64,000 nt of DNA from Romanomermis culicivorax (lineage: Eukaryota > Nematoda > Enoplea > Mermithida > Mermithidae), in contig CAWUHX010000265.1 of the NCBI GenBank assembly GCA_963922205.1, positions 186,001-250,000 on the forward strand, in the 5' to 3' direction. This document shows positions 12,231-23,749 of this stretch, in pieces (positions within the stretch are counted from its first letter, which is position 1; each line of letters starts with the position of its first letter). Both the position numbers and the translations under genes were made by a program. Under the pieces are notes generated by a model that was not told the origin of the DNA, ran no database searches, and saw only the letters and a list, made by a program, of their open reading frames with translations.

Positions 12231-12489
12231 GATCTAACCCGAAAATTTCAAGTTGATGCTACCTGGTCACGTGTGTAAAAAAGTCATTATAACCTGAAAA
12301 TTTCCAGTTGAAGGTTGGAAAATTTAGTTTGAACCAATCAGAAAATTTCGGCTTGATTCTATCTGCTAATGTGGAAAATATAAGTTGGCCCGACATGTAA
12401 TTTTCCGGTTGTCAGTATCTGTAATTTATGGGGCAACTATTTTCACCCTATTTTTTCAGGTTAATCCTATCAAAAAATTTTTTACAGTG
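12231..12489. other. AT-rich unassigned sequence
   Basis: Repeated short segments of the type gaaaatttccagttgaagg and gaaaatttcggcttgattc suggest a decayed repeat. No coding sequence or recognisable element. Confidence 0.3.
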
Positions 12490-13085
12490 TACAGCTACAG
12501 TAAACCTGTTCCCAGAAAGAAACCTCCAAAAACCTATAAGTCCTGAATTCATATTTTTTGATGCCAGTATGAATTGAAATTCTAAATGTGACTATAGCTA
12601 TAGTAATCTAGTTACAGCGAACTTTCTTTAGGATAACTTTTGAAAAGTGTACCTATTGAGCTCTGAATTCAGGAATTCACTTTTCCAACATCAATACCAA
12701 TTGAGGTTCTAGTTCCAGCTATAGCTATAGTAATTTAGGTACTGCAAACTTCCTTTCAAGAAAAACTTTCTAAATGTACTTATTGATTTAAGCACAGTAA
12801 TCAAGGTACAGTAGACTTTTCCCGGGAATAACTTTTCTAAAAGTGTAGCTATCGATTTAAGCTCTGAATTCAGGAATTTATTTTTTTGACGTCAGTAAAA
12901 AATAAGGTTCTAAATCCAACTATAGCTACAGTAGTTTACCTACAGTGAAGCTGCTTCAAAAAATGACTCTCAGAAAGCGTACATATCATCTAAGGTTTGA
13001 ATTCATGAATTCACATCAATCGAGGGCTGAAAAAAGTAAGACTCTCAATCTGACTATAGCTACAGTAACTTGCCCACAGCTTTTC
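12490..13085. repeat. Diverged tandem repeat (minisatellite-like)
   Basis: About five imperfect copies of a unit containing, in order, a ctatagctacagtaa-like block, an acttcctttcaag/ataactttt block, and a ctgaattcaggaattc block. Spacing is irregular at roughly 100-200 bp and the copies are well diverged. Confidence 0.6.
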
Positions 13086-13532
13086 CCTGGATCTAGTCTG
13101 AAGCATGTGTTTACATTTTAATGCACATGAGACTAATTGTTTCGTATTTAGATACAGTAAGCCATCCATGAGACACATGTAGCAATTAAACATATTGATC
13201 AAAATTCAAAATCCTCCATACAGTAACCTTGAATTAGATCTGCATTGGGTGTAATATGCACAAAATCTACATTTTTTCTTTTTCCTCTAAGATGTCTTAT
13301 TAATGAATTCAATCGGGCCAATTGTGGTAAATCTTCAGACAGAAAAAGCCGTCGATGGAAAATTTGGTTGAAAAATCATCAATCAAATAAGCAAGATTAT
13401 ACAGTATAAACGGAAATTTTGATGTAAATTTTTGTTATGTGGTTGCAATTTTTTGTGTATTAAATTCACACCATTTGATACAAGTTGAAAGTGCAAAATG
13501 CTGATTATCATATGAAATCTGATCATAGCTAT
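13086..13532. other. No feature seen
   Basis: AT-rich sequence without convincing coding potential, tandem structure or known element ends. Confidence 0.4.
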
Positions 13533-13640
13533 AAGAGGTCTAACCGCTTGGGGCGGGGGGGGGGGGGGGTAAACCCAAAATTTTGGAATAAACCCGAAAA
13601 TTTCCAAAATTTCAAAAAAACTCAAAAATTTTCTTAAAAA
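13533..13640. repeat. Fragment of the G-run MITE family
   Basis: Segment aagaggtctaaccgcttggg followed by a run of 14 G and gtaaacccaaaattttgg matches the arm of the palindromic elements at 24857-25395 and 53696-53848. Confidence 0.5.
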
Positions 13641-14088
13641 GCTACTCTTTTTCGAAAGTTTGACCAGTTGATTTTCATGATCAGTTTATTACACCCATCC
13701 AATTTCTGCAATTTTGATGGCTCATTTTTGACATTTAAATTCTCATAAAACGCGTAATTTTCAATTGTTTACTGTTGATATTACATCAAAAGCTTATCCT
13801 CTCGTTTGTAGAATGAATATCCATTCATCAAGTCAGACCATCCTGATCCTGAAATATCGCTTGGCTAGCAAGACCTCAGAAAAACGCCCAAAATTTATCA
13901 AATTTCAAACTTTGGCATACTGTAGCCGTGCGAACTTGCATTTTTAAACAAAACCAATGATACCATGGAACTCAGCGGACAAAATTATCCAAAATAACTG
14001 ATTTTGAGATCAGCTTATCGTAGAACACCTCAGAAATCTTGTATTAAAATAGACGGACTCACATTTTCAGAACAGAAACAACATGACA

Positions 14089-14403
14089 TCACCACCGTTG
14101 ATCGTGATATTCTTTTCGATTATTCAAACAGTTGAAAATTTTGTTCAACTCTTCATTAGTGAAGAACGGACTTTCAGAGGCTTCTAAACAGTCCACGACG
14201 AGTCTCTTCAAAATTTCCGACTCACTCCGCGTTACAAATCGTAAGCCATCCGCTCGGAAATGTTCAATGAACAGGGGCTTTATTTTTTCGGCTAAATATT
14301 TGGCGAAATTGGCGTCGTTACGTAAGAAATTGGGATCAACGTTCGATTTTAATAATACGAATAACACTAACTGTAGCTGTTTGAATACCAACACGGGATC
14401 TTC
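14089..14403 (-). CDS. Host gene, exon 4 (last): putative mitochondrial protein
   Basis: Final exon, 104 codons plus TGA. It starts after a good acceptor (tacgttcgaatttcag, then GAAGATCCC) in phase 0, matching the phase-0 donor of exon 3 at 42638. It encodes a Leu/Phe-rich helical segment (FKQLQLVLFVLLKSNVDP) and a charged C-terminus. No catalytic motif or known domain recognised. The intron upstream is 28.2 kb, almost all of it the nested LTR elements. A possible poly(A) signal (AATAAA, minus strand) lies at 13685-13690. That this exon joins the other three is inferred from phase, strand and splice sites. Confidence 0.6.
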   Translation of the reverse strand, partial: EDPVLVFKQLQLVLFVLLKSNVDPNFLRNDANFAKYLAEKIKPLFIEHFRADGLRFVTRSESEILKRLVVDCLEASESPFFTNEELNKIFNCLNNRKEYHDQRW

Positions 14404-14570
14404 CTGAAATTCGAACGTATGTAAAGTCAGAACTTAATGTGCAGCAACAAACAATATTAATCATTCTGACATATAGGAAAGAAAAAAAAATCTTTGATGT
14501 TTCGACCTAAGAGGCTGAAGTGACCAATTTATTAATCACCATCTAAGAGCGTTTAAGAACATGCATTTAT

Positions 14571-15275
14571 TGGGGATGGGCCGGGTATCAAGATCTCAAT
14601 CTGCCAACATCAGCCTAAATTTTTTGATCTAGACCTGATGGCGATCTTTAAAGAAAACACAAAAATTAATTCTTTAAAATAGCTAACTAGTGGCAATTTG
14701 TTCTACAGTTACTTCTATTTTCACTATCTTTTTTCTTTAGCCACAAACTGCTTATATATTGCTAGATGTTTCCTCTCCAAATGTTTTCTCTGACATCCAG
14801 TACCACAACCTTTTCTGGATAACTGGATTCCACATTTATTGCACTTTGCCTTTTCTTCATCATGTGGGGACACTGTGAAGTAGTCCCACACTCCGCTAGT
14901 GAAAGAAAAACTTGAATCCATAATTTCTGAAAAAAATTTTCATTTCTTTATTTCTTTTCTGATGAAATCAATATTAATCTAAACATGAATACAATTTAAT
15001 GCACATTGTGAGCAATTTCAATAAACAAACACCTCAATCATCAATAATCTATTGACAACAATGAATATAAATTCATACAGCTCAATTTTAGACAAATTAG
15101 ACATAATAATACATATACTTATTGAAAGATTAGGATCTATTATCTAATTGGATCTGTCGCTCATGATCCAGATCTGATGAATCAAATTTTTTGGATCCAG
15201 ATCCACTGAATCACATTTTTTAAGATACGGATCTGGATCTGCTATCGTCAAAAAAGTCGATCCGGCCTATACCTA
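14571..15275 (-). mobile_element. hAT-like element with BED finger
   Basis: 705-bp element with imperfect inverted ends (left TGGGGATGGGCCGG, right complement TAGGTATAGGCCGG) and a near-perfect 8-bp duplication (GCATTTAT at 14563-14570, GCATATAT at 15276-15283). It lies in intron 3 of the host gene. Apart from the BED finger it is non-coding, AT-rich sequence with GATCTGGATC-like repeats. Confidence 0.65.
14724..14921 (-). pseudogene. BED-type zinc finger fragment of hAT transposase
   Basis: 65 codons with the BED signature: an aromatic SGVWDYFTV start, KCNKC (CxxC), then HLERKH (H-x4-H). BED fingers form the DNA-binding N-terminus of many hAT transposases. Nothing of the RNase H-like catalytic domain follows within the 705-bp element, so this is an N-terminal remnant carried by an internally deleted copy. 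Confidence 0.75.
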
Positions 15276-15423
15276 GCATATATTATAGGAAGCACTGGAG
15301 AAAAATGACAAATTTTCATCAGACAATTGTCATTTATTTTCCTGGCCAGCTCAGACCCACTTTCCAATTAGATGCATGTTTTCAGCTTGCCTCTGCTTGA
15401 ACTTTATACATTAAGTGTAAATG

Positions 15424-15962
15424 TGTTGTAGTGTGTTTCAGCCGATTTTGTCAATCCACGAATGAGGCCCTCATGTGCCAAGCAGAGTGAGGGACGCAGA
15501 CCATCAACAGTCATCTTACTGTAGCACACGTTGGTACGTGTGTGCTGGCTCTCTCATGGTGTATTATTTTTTTTGTGTTTTGATAACGTGTGCCCCGTTG
15601 GCTATTTTCTCTCCACTCGCCGCCTCTCTGCACACACTCCTTTGTTTGTTTTCCTTCTTAGTGCGTGGGAGTGAACCATTTTCTATTCTCGCCCCCTTTT
15701 GTTTGTAAGTAAGTGTTTTTCAATTACATAAGATAAAATTAGAAAGGTCTCTCCTTTCCAGTTTGTATTTAATTTGGGAGACAATTAAGGAAGCAACTTT
15801 TCCTTGATTGGTGGGAACATTTGTGTCGGGTTTAAGTACAATTAATTAAGTTACACGGATAAGCATGGGCATGGGAAATACCTATATTAAGGACGAACCC
15901 CTGGAATCCCAATCGTGCCTGAACTCAAAGACCAAAGCCCCCACAACTTTTCAAATACAACA
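15424..15962 (+). repeat. 5' LTR, outer element
   Basis: 539 bp from TGTTGTAGTGTGTTTC to CAAATACAACA; matches 41857-42401 throughout, with an insertion-type difference near TTTTGTCA and scattered substitutions, so the element is not recent. CTGGTGACTGTTTGG follows directly as the primer-site candidate. Confidence 0.9.
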
Positions 15963-15982
15963 CTGGTGACTGTTTGGATTGT
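15963..15982 (+). promoter_or_regulatory. Primer-binding-site candidate, outer element
   Basis: TGGTGACTGTTTGGATT one base inside the 5' LTR. It shares TGGTGAC with copy A. The priming tRNA is not identified. Confidence 0.45.
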
Positions 15983-16252
15983 ACGCTTCCTTTCCCCACC
16001 ATTGCCCTGCATGCGAATACAACCCCAAGTTTCAAAATTCGACCACGCCGTATTTGCGCTCAAGGTTACAAAAAAGGTTATTATACCCTCCAGAAAAAGA
16101 TGCCGAAAGTAAGCCACACACCGCCAGATCTCACATGCCTCCCATCCTGATCAAGTTTGTCAAATGCTGACACAGCCGCATGCCGCGCTTTGAGTTTCGA
16201 CCAGATGTTATTGCCGCAGCCGATAAATATTACGCGATAATCAGGGGTACCC

Positions 16253-18460
16253 ATGGTAAGCCTCCCACCCCACAACCCGCCCTTGTCTACTTTCAGTAAC
16301 TCCGCGTTGGACAGGACCACACAGACTCAAGTACTGCTCATTTCCGTAAACCCCATAATAGTCAATTCTCAGGCGCCACCACCGCGAAGTCAAGACCCCC
16401 TCATCGCAGCTGTTATATGTCCTAGCGCACCGGCGGTATCACAGATACTGCCGTCTAGCACTGCCGCCCAAGGCAACAACAAACAAACCATTGCCAGGAC
16501 CAATTCATTGGACTCCTTTATCAACACTGAACCACCGCAGGCCACAACCGCCACCCGCGCTTCAGTAACCAATCACCGCAGCAGTCTAGCAATTGCAAAG
16601 GCTAACGAAGTCCATAATTTCTGAATTGAAGCACGCGACCTGTTGGACCAGCTCAGCACCGCCGCTGTGCGAATAACCAATAACTTTCCCACAGTAAAAA
16701 CGATTGATCAAATTATCAGTGCCATTTCCAATCAATTGCAAGCCCAACAACTACGTGTTCAAGGCGAAATCCAAGAGCAAGTGAAATCCACAAACACACG
16801 CTTCGCCACCCTAGCAGAACAGATTCAACAATTGATCTCAACAACGGCCCCCGCAGCCGCCGCACGCTCTTCACCCACACCAAGACTGCTGCCAGTGACC
16901 TCACAGTTTCACCGTGAGGAAAAGCGAGATATTTATATCCCGAATATAACTCTCTGTGAAACTGAACTGGCTCAGGTCTTTGGTTGACTGCCAATTCATG
17001 TCAAACCTAAAGCGCCGTCGACCGATACCCTGTACAATAACGAATTTTCTCATACCGCGCGTGGAGAAGAGGAAGGATCCCATTCTGCACCTCAAAGACG
17101 CCCTCAACCTGGGGCCAACCCCTTTGGTTTCCCGGACTACCCGCCACAACTATTATGATCATCCACAACCTCGATACGAATTGCCGCGCACGTCCCATCG
17201 CGAAGAAGATAGCCGCATCAAAACTGTTGTCGACTATATGCACCCATTAACTATCGACAGAGCCGCGATGAACAAATGCCTCCTACGCTTTTCCATTCCT
17301 TTAGAGAATGAGCTTGGATACAATGCCTCAAACTACGTCAAGATGAGCGCACTGGGCCGGCTTACCCGCGATACGCCAAGCAATATGATTCAAGATATGA
17401 CATGCTACGAAGATGCAAAAAATTTCCTCATGTTCCAAGTAGTCCCGGATTGCAACCAGATGACTCTCAAACGTGAGCTCGCGTCGATCACCCCCAAAGT
17501 CGGAGAGGAACCTGCCACAATTTTGAGCAAGGTAATGACTTATGTGCAATTGTTATATCAAGATGAAGATCAAACTTTTCGGCACAAACAAGTAATTGAC
17601 ACCCTTTTGACAAAAATAACTGTTTTCTACCAATTAACAATCCGAGAACAAGTGAAAAGTTTCACAAACATCCAACAATTGGCCAACACTGTCGCCAAAG
17701 CCTGTAGCATTCTCAATGCAAGGAAGCCAAAATTGGAACCGCAGAGCTGCCCATTCTCATCAACCAAGCTGACCCCGAAACACAGCAGGCAAGATCTCCG
17801 CTGCCGTTCAATCGCTGTTTTGACTGCCGCCCTAGCATGGATCGATCACAGGACTGCTATCGGGACCGCACACTCTCAACTGATTGCCGCCCGCAAAATT
17901 CCGCCCCACCTCCCAATAAATTCATCTCTTTTCAACGGCAGCAGCTGGAACAACCTCCGCAGCAGCCACTGCACACAGAGATACTTCTGGAGCAATTGAT
18001 TCAACAATATGATGGCGACCACAAAGAACGTAAATCACGGCAACGCCCCGAGGAAACTCAATCCAGTAACTGGCGACACAGCCCTCGCCACCAATCTCAA
18101 CCTCGAGAGACTTACGCCAACTGTTTCGACTGATCTGCAAGTCGAGATCGTCCCCGCATCATGCAACCTACAGGCCTTTGGTGCAACGCCCACAAGTCTC
18201 GCACCCACAATACTGAAGATTGCATTTGGCTCAAGGGACAAAATGCTCAATGAACCAATCGGCAAGATTTCAACTGTCCAACCTATGCTGCGCAACTGCT
18301 GCAAACCAATTTCTGGATCAACTCCAACGATATCTGTGGCCAAGGCAATTGGAGACCCTACCGCGGAGCACCGCCCCAGAGAGGTTCAAATTACTCCCAC
18401 AGTGCGAGGAATTATTTTTATGAAGGTAATCTTATAAATCGCCCGAATGATTTTGTTCAG
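16253..18460 (+). pseudogene. gag: Gag of the outer element, broken
   Basis: Spread over three frames. First comes a Ser/Thr/Ala/Pro-rich N-terminus (16253-16624) and a Gln-rich coiled-coil-like stretch (16643-16987). The capsid-like region (16956-17750) follows; its block [17 protein letters not shown] corresponds to CAPDCNLDMLKRDLLDI in the inner element at 30570-30630, so the two Gags are homologous. A nucleocapsid remnant near 18165-18235 reads [15 protein letters not shown], a C-x3-H-x4-H-x4-C type seen in retrotransposon Gags. Stops and frameshifts (16622, about 16980, 17999, 18130) make it non-functional. Confidence 0.72.
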
Positions 18461-18524
18461 AACACCTACACCATCTACCTGAATCAACATTTTCTGGCGC
18501 TATGGGAACAACACATACACTACA

Positions 18525-19397
18525 ATGCTGCGCCAGCCCCATATAACAACGCCCATGGATTCCTCGAGCTCCAGTTCTCAGTCTTCGGAACTTCAGCTGG
18601 CCCTACTGGACTTGCCATCATCCACTACCATCTCTACGACTGCTCTCGACCCACAGGCAATCAATAATTCAACTTCCGCCGCCAACATGGTCGTCCCGTC
18701 TAAAGAAATAGCATCTGCCGCCCCCATCGTGAGCCCTGGAATCATTTGTTGGAATGCAACCGGCCACGTCTTCAGAGATCCCTGCCACATCTGTTTGTCT
18801 GTTTGCCAGATCGACAATCTCACGCCATCCTCAAAGACTTTTGTTTGCAAATTCGCTTCTACAAGAGCTTTCCAAATTCCAATTAAACTTAGCGCCATCA
18901 AGGCACACGCGCTCATTGACACTGGTGGCCAATGCTCTGTATTGTCCTCAGGATTAGTCAAACGCGCTTTGGACTAGCAATCGCTTCAACTCCCGATTTG
19001 TGGAAAAACAGAAGTAGCCGATGGTGGGATTGTCAATGCCCATGGCCCAGTAGTCATTACGATGGAATCTGCGTTCGGTGAACATATGATCAAGTGTGTA
19101 ATTCTCGAGGACAATGGAAATGATCAATGTATCATCGGCACTGATTTTCTCCTGAAGCCGGATATCCATGCGATCTCAAACTTCAAGGAAAATTACATCG
19201 AAATCCGAGGTGTGAAGCTGCGGCTCAAAGTAATCGCCTCGGTTGGCCCTCAAATGGAATTGTTTTTAAATGCCTCGAACGATAACATTCTTGAGGAGAT
19301 CCCCAAAGAGGAGCAAGTAAGTTTCTATGACAATAAATCCAATATTTTCAGCCAACCTGAAGAAATCAAGGTCCAACAACCGATACGGCAAGCTTAG
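18525..19397 (+). pseudogene. pol: Retropepsin-like protease region, outer element
   Basis: The aspartic protease motif ALIDTGGQCSVLS lies near 18910-18950 and the second conserved block CIIGTDFLL near 19130. An in-frame TAG (18975-18977) separates them in one reading frame. Retropepsins act as dimers to process Gag and Pol. A Ser/Thr-rich linker precedes it. At 19388-19450 a stretch of about 20 bp (tagcctagcccacaccaacc) is followed by its complement, a small hairpin that breaks the frame. Confidence 0.72.
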
Positions 19398-19497
19398 CCT
19401 AGCCCACACCAACCCCCTCCTCAATGGTTGGTGTGGGCTAGGTCTCCATTTTGCCACATCGGTCTCCATTTTCCCACATTGCCAGCAATGGGTAAAC

Positions 19498-20480
19498 AGC
19501 ACTGTCTTCCCTACAACAACAGAAACTATTCCAGACATGATTGTTCAACTACTATCAACCAATAGCGTAGCCACAGAACTCCCAATCGAAACTGCAATCA
19601 TCAACATCATCAATGGTCACTGCCCACTACTGTTCATCAATAAAACGCCGAATAGCATCAAACTTTGCCCGAACCAACTTATCGCAATGGTAAAACATAC
19701 ACTAGGTCAGGCCGAATCCCCTATCGACTGTCAGGTAGCAACTGCTGCTGCGGACGGCGATTTAACTGACCACAAACCAGCGGCCCTCAATAAATCACTC
19801 CCTTGCCATACCGACCAGCGAAAAAGGGATTTCGCTTTGAACAAGATGACCGAAAAAACTTACATTACTGCTGCACAAAAAACAAAGGCCCACTATATGC
19901 TTTGACAGAACTGGGATGTCATCAGCCTGCCCGGTGACAAACCAACTATCATCAGCGAATTGACCCTCAGCATTGACACCGGCACTGCAAAGCCTGTATC
20001 AAACCATTACTACTGCACTGCAATGGAACAAAGACCAATTGTACGCCCCCATATTCAAGAAATGCTCGACAACGACTTTATCGAACAATCCGACTCGCCC
20101 TGGGCTGCGCCACTGTTCCTGGTAAAAAGGAAAGATGGCTCATGGCGACCCTTCGATTCAAAGTTTTGCCGTTCAGATTGAAGAATGCGGCCACTGAATT
20201 CCGACGCTTAATGGAAAGAATCCTCTGCCCGTACATTCGGAAAATTTGCCTTATCTACATTGATGTTATTATCATTTTCTCGAATTCCTTTAAAGAACAT
20301 TTGGAGCATTTACAAATCATTTTCGACACCTTCCACGCAGCCAATCTTACGCCAATTCCTGCTGCGGCAAATTCCTGCAACCGCAAGTCAAATTCTTGGG
20401 ACACCTTCTTAGCGCCCCTGGGATTGCTGTCGATCCAGAGAAAGTCAAGGCTATCACCGACTACGCCTTCCTGACTACCA
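19498..20480 (+). pseudogene. pol: Reverse transcriptase with internal deletion, outer element
   Basis: The N-terminal RT block [20 protein letters not shown] and VKRKDGSWR (to about 20150) is followed directly by [15 protein letters not shown] (from 20154). About 70 residues that normally lie between, including motif A and its catalytic Asp, are deleted. The catalytic YIDD reads YIDV (about 20255). Together these rule out polymerase activity. Frameshifts occur at about 20150 and 20400. Confidence 0.82.
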
Positions 20481-21065
20481 AAAAAGGTATGCAGTGTTTT
20501 CTAGGTTTAGTTCAATGGTGCAAGCGATTTATCCCGAAATTGGCGACCTTGTCTAGTCCATTGTATGCACTCCTCCGGAGAGATGCTCAATCAATCGCCA
20601 CGGAGGAACACCATGCTGCATTTGAAAGTATCAAGAAAGCCCTCACATCATTGCCCTTTCTCTGTTACCCGGTCTACAACAGTAAAGCTCAATTCGTTAT
20701 CCAAACCGATGCCAGTACAACCCCCATTGGAGCAATTTTGTACCAGGAAAATGGAAACGATCAATGGGTCATCGCCTACAACAGCCGCCTACTCACTGAC
20801 GCCAAAACCGGCTACAGTACAACTGAGCGCGAATGCCTCACCATTGTCTATGGCTTCAGGATGTACTGCCACTATGTTTATGGCCAAAAAGTTATCGTTC
20901 ATACTGACCACAAGCCCTGGAATGGCTCAAAGACGAAAAACACCAAAACTCGCGCCTCCAAGGTTTTGCAATAAACCTCCAAGACTACGATTACAGGGAT
21001 GAATACGTGAAAGGCAAAGACAACGCTTGCCCCGATTTTCTGTCCAGAACAGATGACGGCGACAA
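20396..21065 (+). pseudogene. pol: RT connection and RNase H, outer element
   Basis: Connection block CFLGLVQWCKRFIPK, then RNase H with QTDASTTPIGAILYQ (first Asp), TERECLTIVYG (Glu) and VHTDHKPW (second Asp). A frameshift near 20925 leads to the DNACPDFLSRT segment, the usual end of Gypsy RNase H. It would degrade the RNA strand of the cDNA hybrid. Catalytic positions look retained, but the frame is broken. Confidence 0.82.
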
Positions 21066-21177
21066 ACCACTGATCCCGAATACTTAAAACATAACGGCCA
21101 AAATTTTCTGACAAAATTTTTGCCCTGATGGTGCATCATCAGCCGCTGACTTAACGGTACCCGATATACTCCCAGAA

Positions 21178-22610
21178 GTGGCCTCACCACCCTTGGAAAT
21201 CGATGTGGACGTCAACCCTGCCACTCGAGCAATGACCAAAAAGACCATCAGTCAACCCACACTCTCTGACTCCATACTGTTGGCCCCCGATTTCCGGCCA
21301 CCTCCGGTCGAAGCCAAAACAATTGTCTCCCACGAGGAAGTGAAACAAGCACAAGCCGCTGATCCCGCTGTCACCAAAATCATCGCCACCCTCCAAATGA
21401 AAAACGCCATGAAACATCCACCTGTCTTGTTCAGCGAAGATGGTCTTTTGTATCCGCAGATCAAAGACAACCGCCAGTTAGTTGTTCCTGCATCTATGGT
21501 TGATCAAACACTACACCAATTCCAGGGCGCAAAAATTTTGAATCACTAAGGATCAAGCCGCATGCTCGCAGCCATCAAGGCTCATTTATGGTGGCCTCGC
21601 AAGGAAGAAAACATCCGCAATTGGATCAAGACCCGCAAAATTTGCCAACTGACAAGGCCGCGCATAGCACTGCTTCTGCCGCTGTTGCGGATCCAATCCA
21701 AGCATCCTTTTGAGATTGTTGCCACCAATATTGTCAACATTTCACCGGTAGGTGAAAAACGCAAATACGTTATTGTTTTTCGGGATTACTTTACGAAATG
21801 GGTTTCCCCGGACCCCATACCCCATCAAAAGGCTTCAACAATCATCGAATGCTTCGTGAACAACATCCTCCTCACACACGGTAGCCCCCTTCTTCTTCTT
21901 TCCGATCAAGGTGGATGCTTCACGTCAAAGCTCATGCAGGCTATTTGCGAGCTACTCAAAATACAAAAAGTCAAAACAACAGCGTATCACCCCCAGTGCA
22001 ACCGAATGGTCGAGTGTTTCAATCAAACCTTGATTGCCCAACTGAAGAAGTACACCACCCACGATCCGGACAACTGAGAACGCTACTTGCCATACACCGT
22101 CTTCACCTATAACACAATGCCGCATACAGCTACACGCCACTCGCCCTTCAGCTTATTGTGAGGATACAAACCGCGCATAACCTTTGACTACGACTGCACC
22201 CGCGGACTCACATTGCGGCTCAATTACGACGCGTATCAGCATGCCCTCATGCAAGCGCAACTAAAGATGCATGAGAAGATAAAAGCTAACCTTGATGCAG
22301 CCGCCACAGTCAGTAAAGAATACTTCGATCCCAAAGCCGGAGCACACAAATTCTCCATCAACGATCTTGCCCTCTTGACCAACACGTGAAAGGCGAACAA
22401 AATCCAACCTGATTTCATTGGTCCTTTTAATATCACAGATGCGTCTCCGGCAGCCGAAAACGTCATCACAATTGATTCACTTGCTGCACCCCGCCTGCTG
22501 CAAACTGTTTCCAAGACGCAATTGAAACCATTCATACCGCGCCCGGCCAAAGACGTTTTTGCTCTCGAAACTGGCAGACCATGTTTGCCTCACACTTCAC
22601 GCCACCAATA
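21178..22610 (+). pseudogene. pol: Integrase, outer element
   Basis: The zinc-binding region is damaged (IKTRKICQ, one Cys of the CxxC lost; stop at 21547). In the DDE core the first Asp appears as Asn (VATNIVNIS), the second is intact (LLSDQGGCF) and the Glu is present (RMVECFNQ). Three TGA stops (22076, about 22160, 22387) interrupt the C-terminal half, which ends near 22610 with a basic tail. The inner-element integrase (32478-34001) aligns throughout. It is inactive. Confidence 0.85.
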
Positions 22611-23130
22611 GTTTGCTTTGAAATTTATCTTTTGTGATATGGCGCTCATCACGCTGAGTTGTACATAACTTTCACATTTTGTTTAATTTAGTTCATGGTG
22701 ACCATGTTGACGAGACAACGATTGCGGACTAAATGTAACCCATTCGGTTACATTCTCTATGCCCAATTCAGCACCAGTGAAAGATCTACCAACTTTACAC
22801 CACCGCCCTTTCCTGTTTCCCAGTTTTCCACACTTCCGCCATAGGAGGGGGTGTCTTCTTTAATGTTAGGTTCTGTTCCGCGCGAGGCCGTTTGGTTTAT
22901 TTCCGCCCGACCCTGGCCGTATTCACTCTCATAAGACTAACTGGAAAAGGTTGATTTTAGCTCCCATTAACATAGTGGTGTTTGTATCGCTTGTTCATAA
23001 CCATAGTTTTGCATTTTCTTACTTTACACTTTCTTCACCTTACAGCGGCTTATTCCTTTACTATTTCATTTCTATTTCTCACTTCCGCCCGCCATAGTGG
23101 CATTTTCCTGCGGCTCCCAAAAATATTTTT
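22611..23130 (+). other. Post-pol leader of ORF3, outer element
   Basis: Pyrimidine-rich, mostly non-coding, corresponding in position to 34002-34518 of the inner element. No domain seen. Confidence 0.35.
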
Positions 23131-23133
23131 CAA

Positions 23134-23270
23134 CATGACGACACCCTTAACTTCTTCCGCCTCCGCAGCTGATGAACCCCCATTGTACCGCGAATTAATA
23201 AATGTTAACGAAGGTTACATACAATGGGCGGAACAGCAGCCCCACCAAATCGATTTGAGCTTCACCTGTG
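23134..23270 (+). other. Short upstream reading frame with possible splice donor
   Basis: A 45-codon reading starts MTTPLTSSASAADEPP and ends in TGTGATG just before GTACAT. The inner element has a like-placed reading at 34519-34626 (MGTPNKCTRTYK..., ending CACG before GTAAGC), also phase 1. Both precede the exonuclease domain. It may be the first exon of a spliced ORF3 message, but the acceptor phases checked did not join cleanly. Confidence 0.3.
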
Positions 23271-23749
23271 ATGGTACATTTCATTTTTACACTTTCTTTG
23301 CTTTATTTCTGCATGCTCTTTTGCTTGGGAACCCATGGGAAACGCCCTCACTATGTAGTCTTGCGCCAGAACCCAAGGTCAGCAGCCGCGATCCCATCAT
23401 CGTCAAGTTGTGGTAACTATTACGCCACAACCGGCTGGTGCTTTGACCCCCGCATACGATGACTCTTGTCATCTTGCTATCGTAGCCCAATCCAGTTGAC
23501 AAAATGTGCTCGTCAAAGTGACATTGCCGCCCAAGCCGCCATCTCCCCGAGGCATGTCTCCCTTTTTGGAACAGCAATCAATGCTATATCTTTCTTGGTT
23601 CCATTTTCAAGTCAACCTTTAGACCCTATTTTGTTTCCTCAATCTAGCACTCCCTGTGTCCTATGCCCAATATTGCGCTCACTCTTGTTTGAGAAAACAA
23701 TGTCAAATGATTGATTCACACAGCTGATTTGGAATCTTAGTACATCTCT

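Noticed and set aside
12490-13085. CRISPR-like array
   Set aside because: Eukaryotic context, irregular spacing, and diverged repeats without unique spacers. It is a decayed tandem repeat.
16256-16296. A 41-nt intron candidate (GTAAGC ... TTTCAG) at the start of the outer gag
   Set aside because: Joining the flanking readings leads to an early stop or the wrong frame, so coding support is missing.
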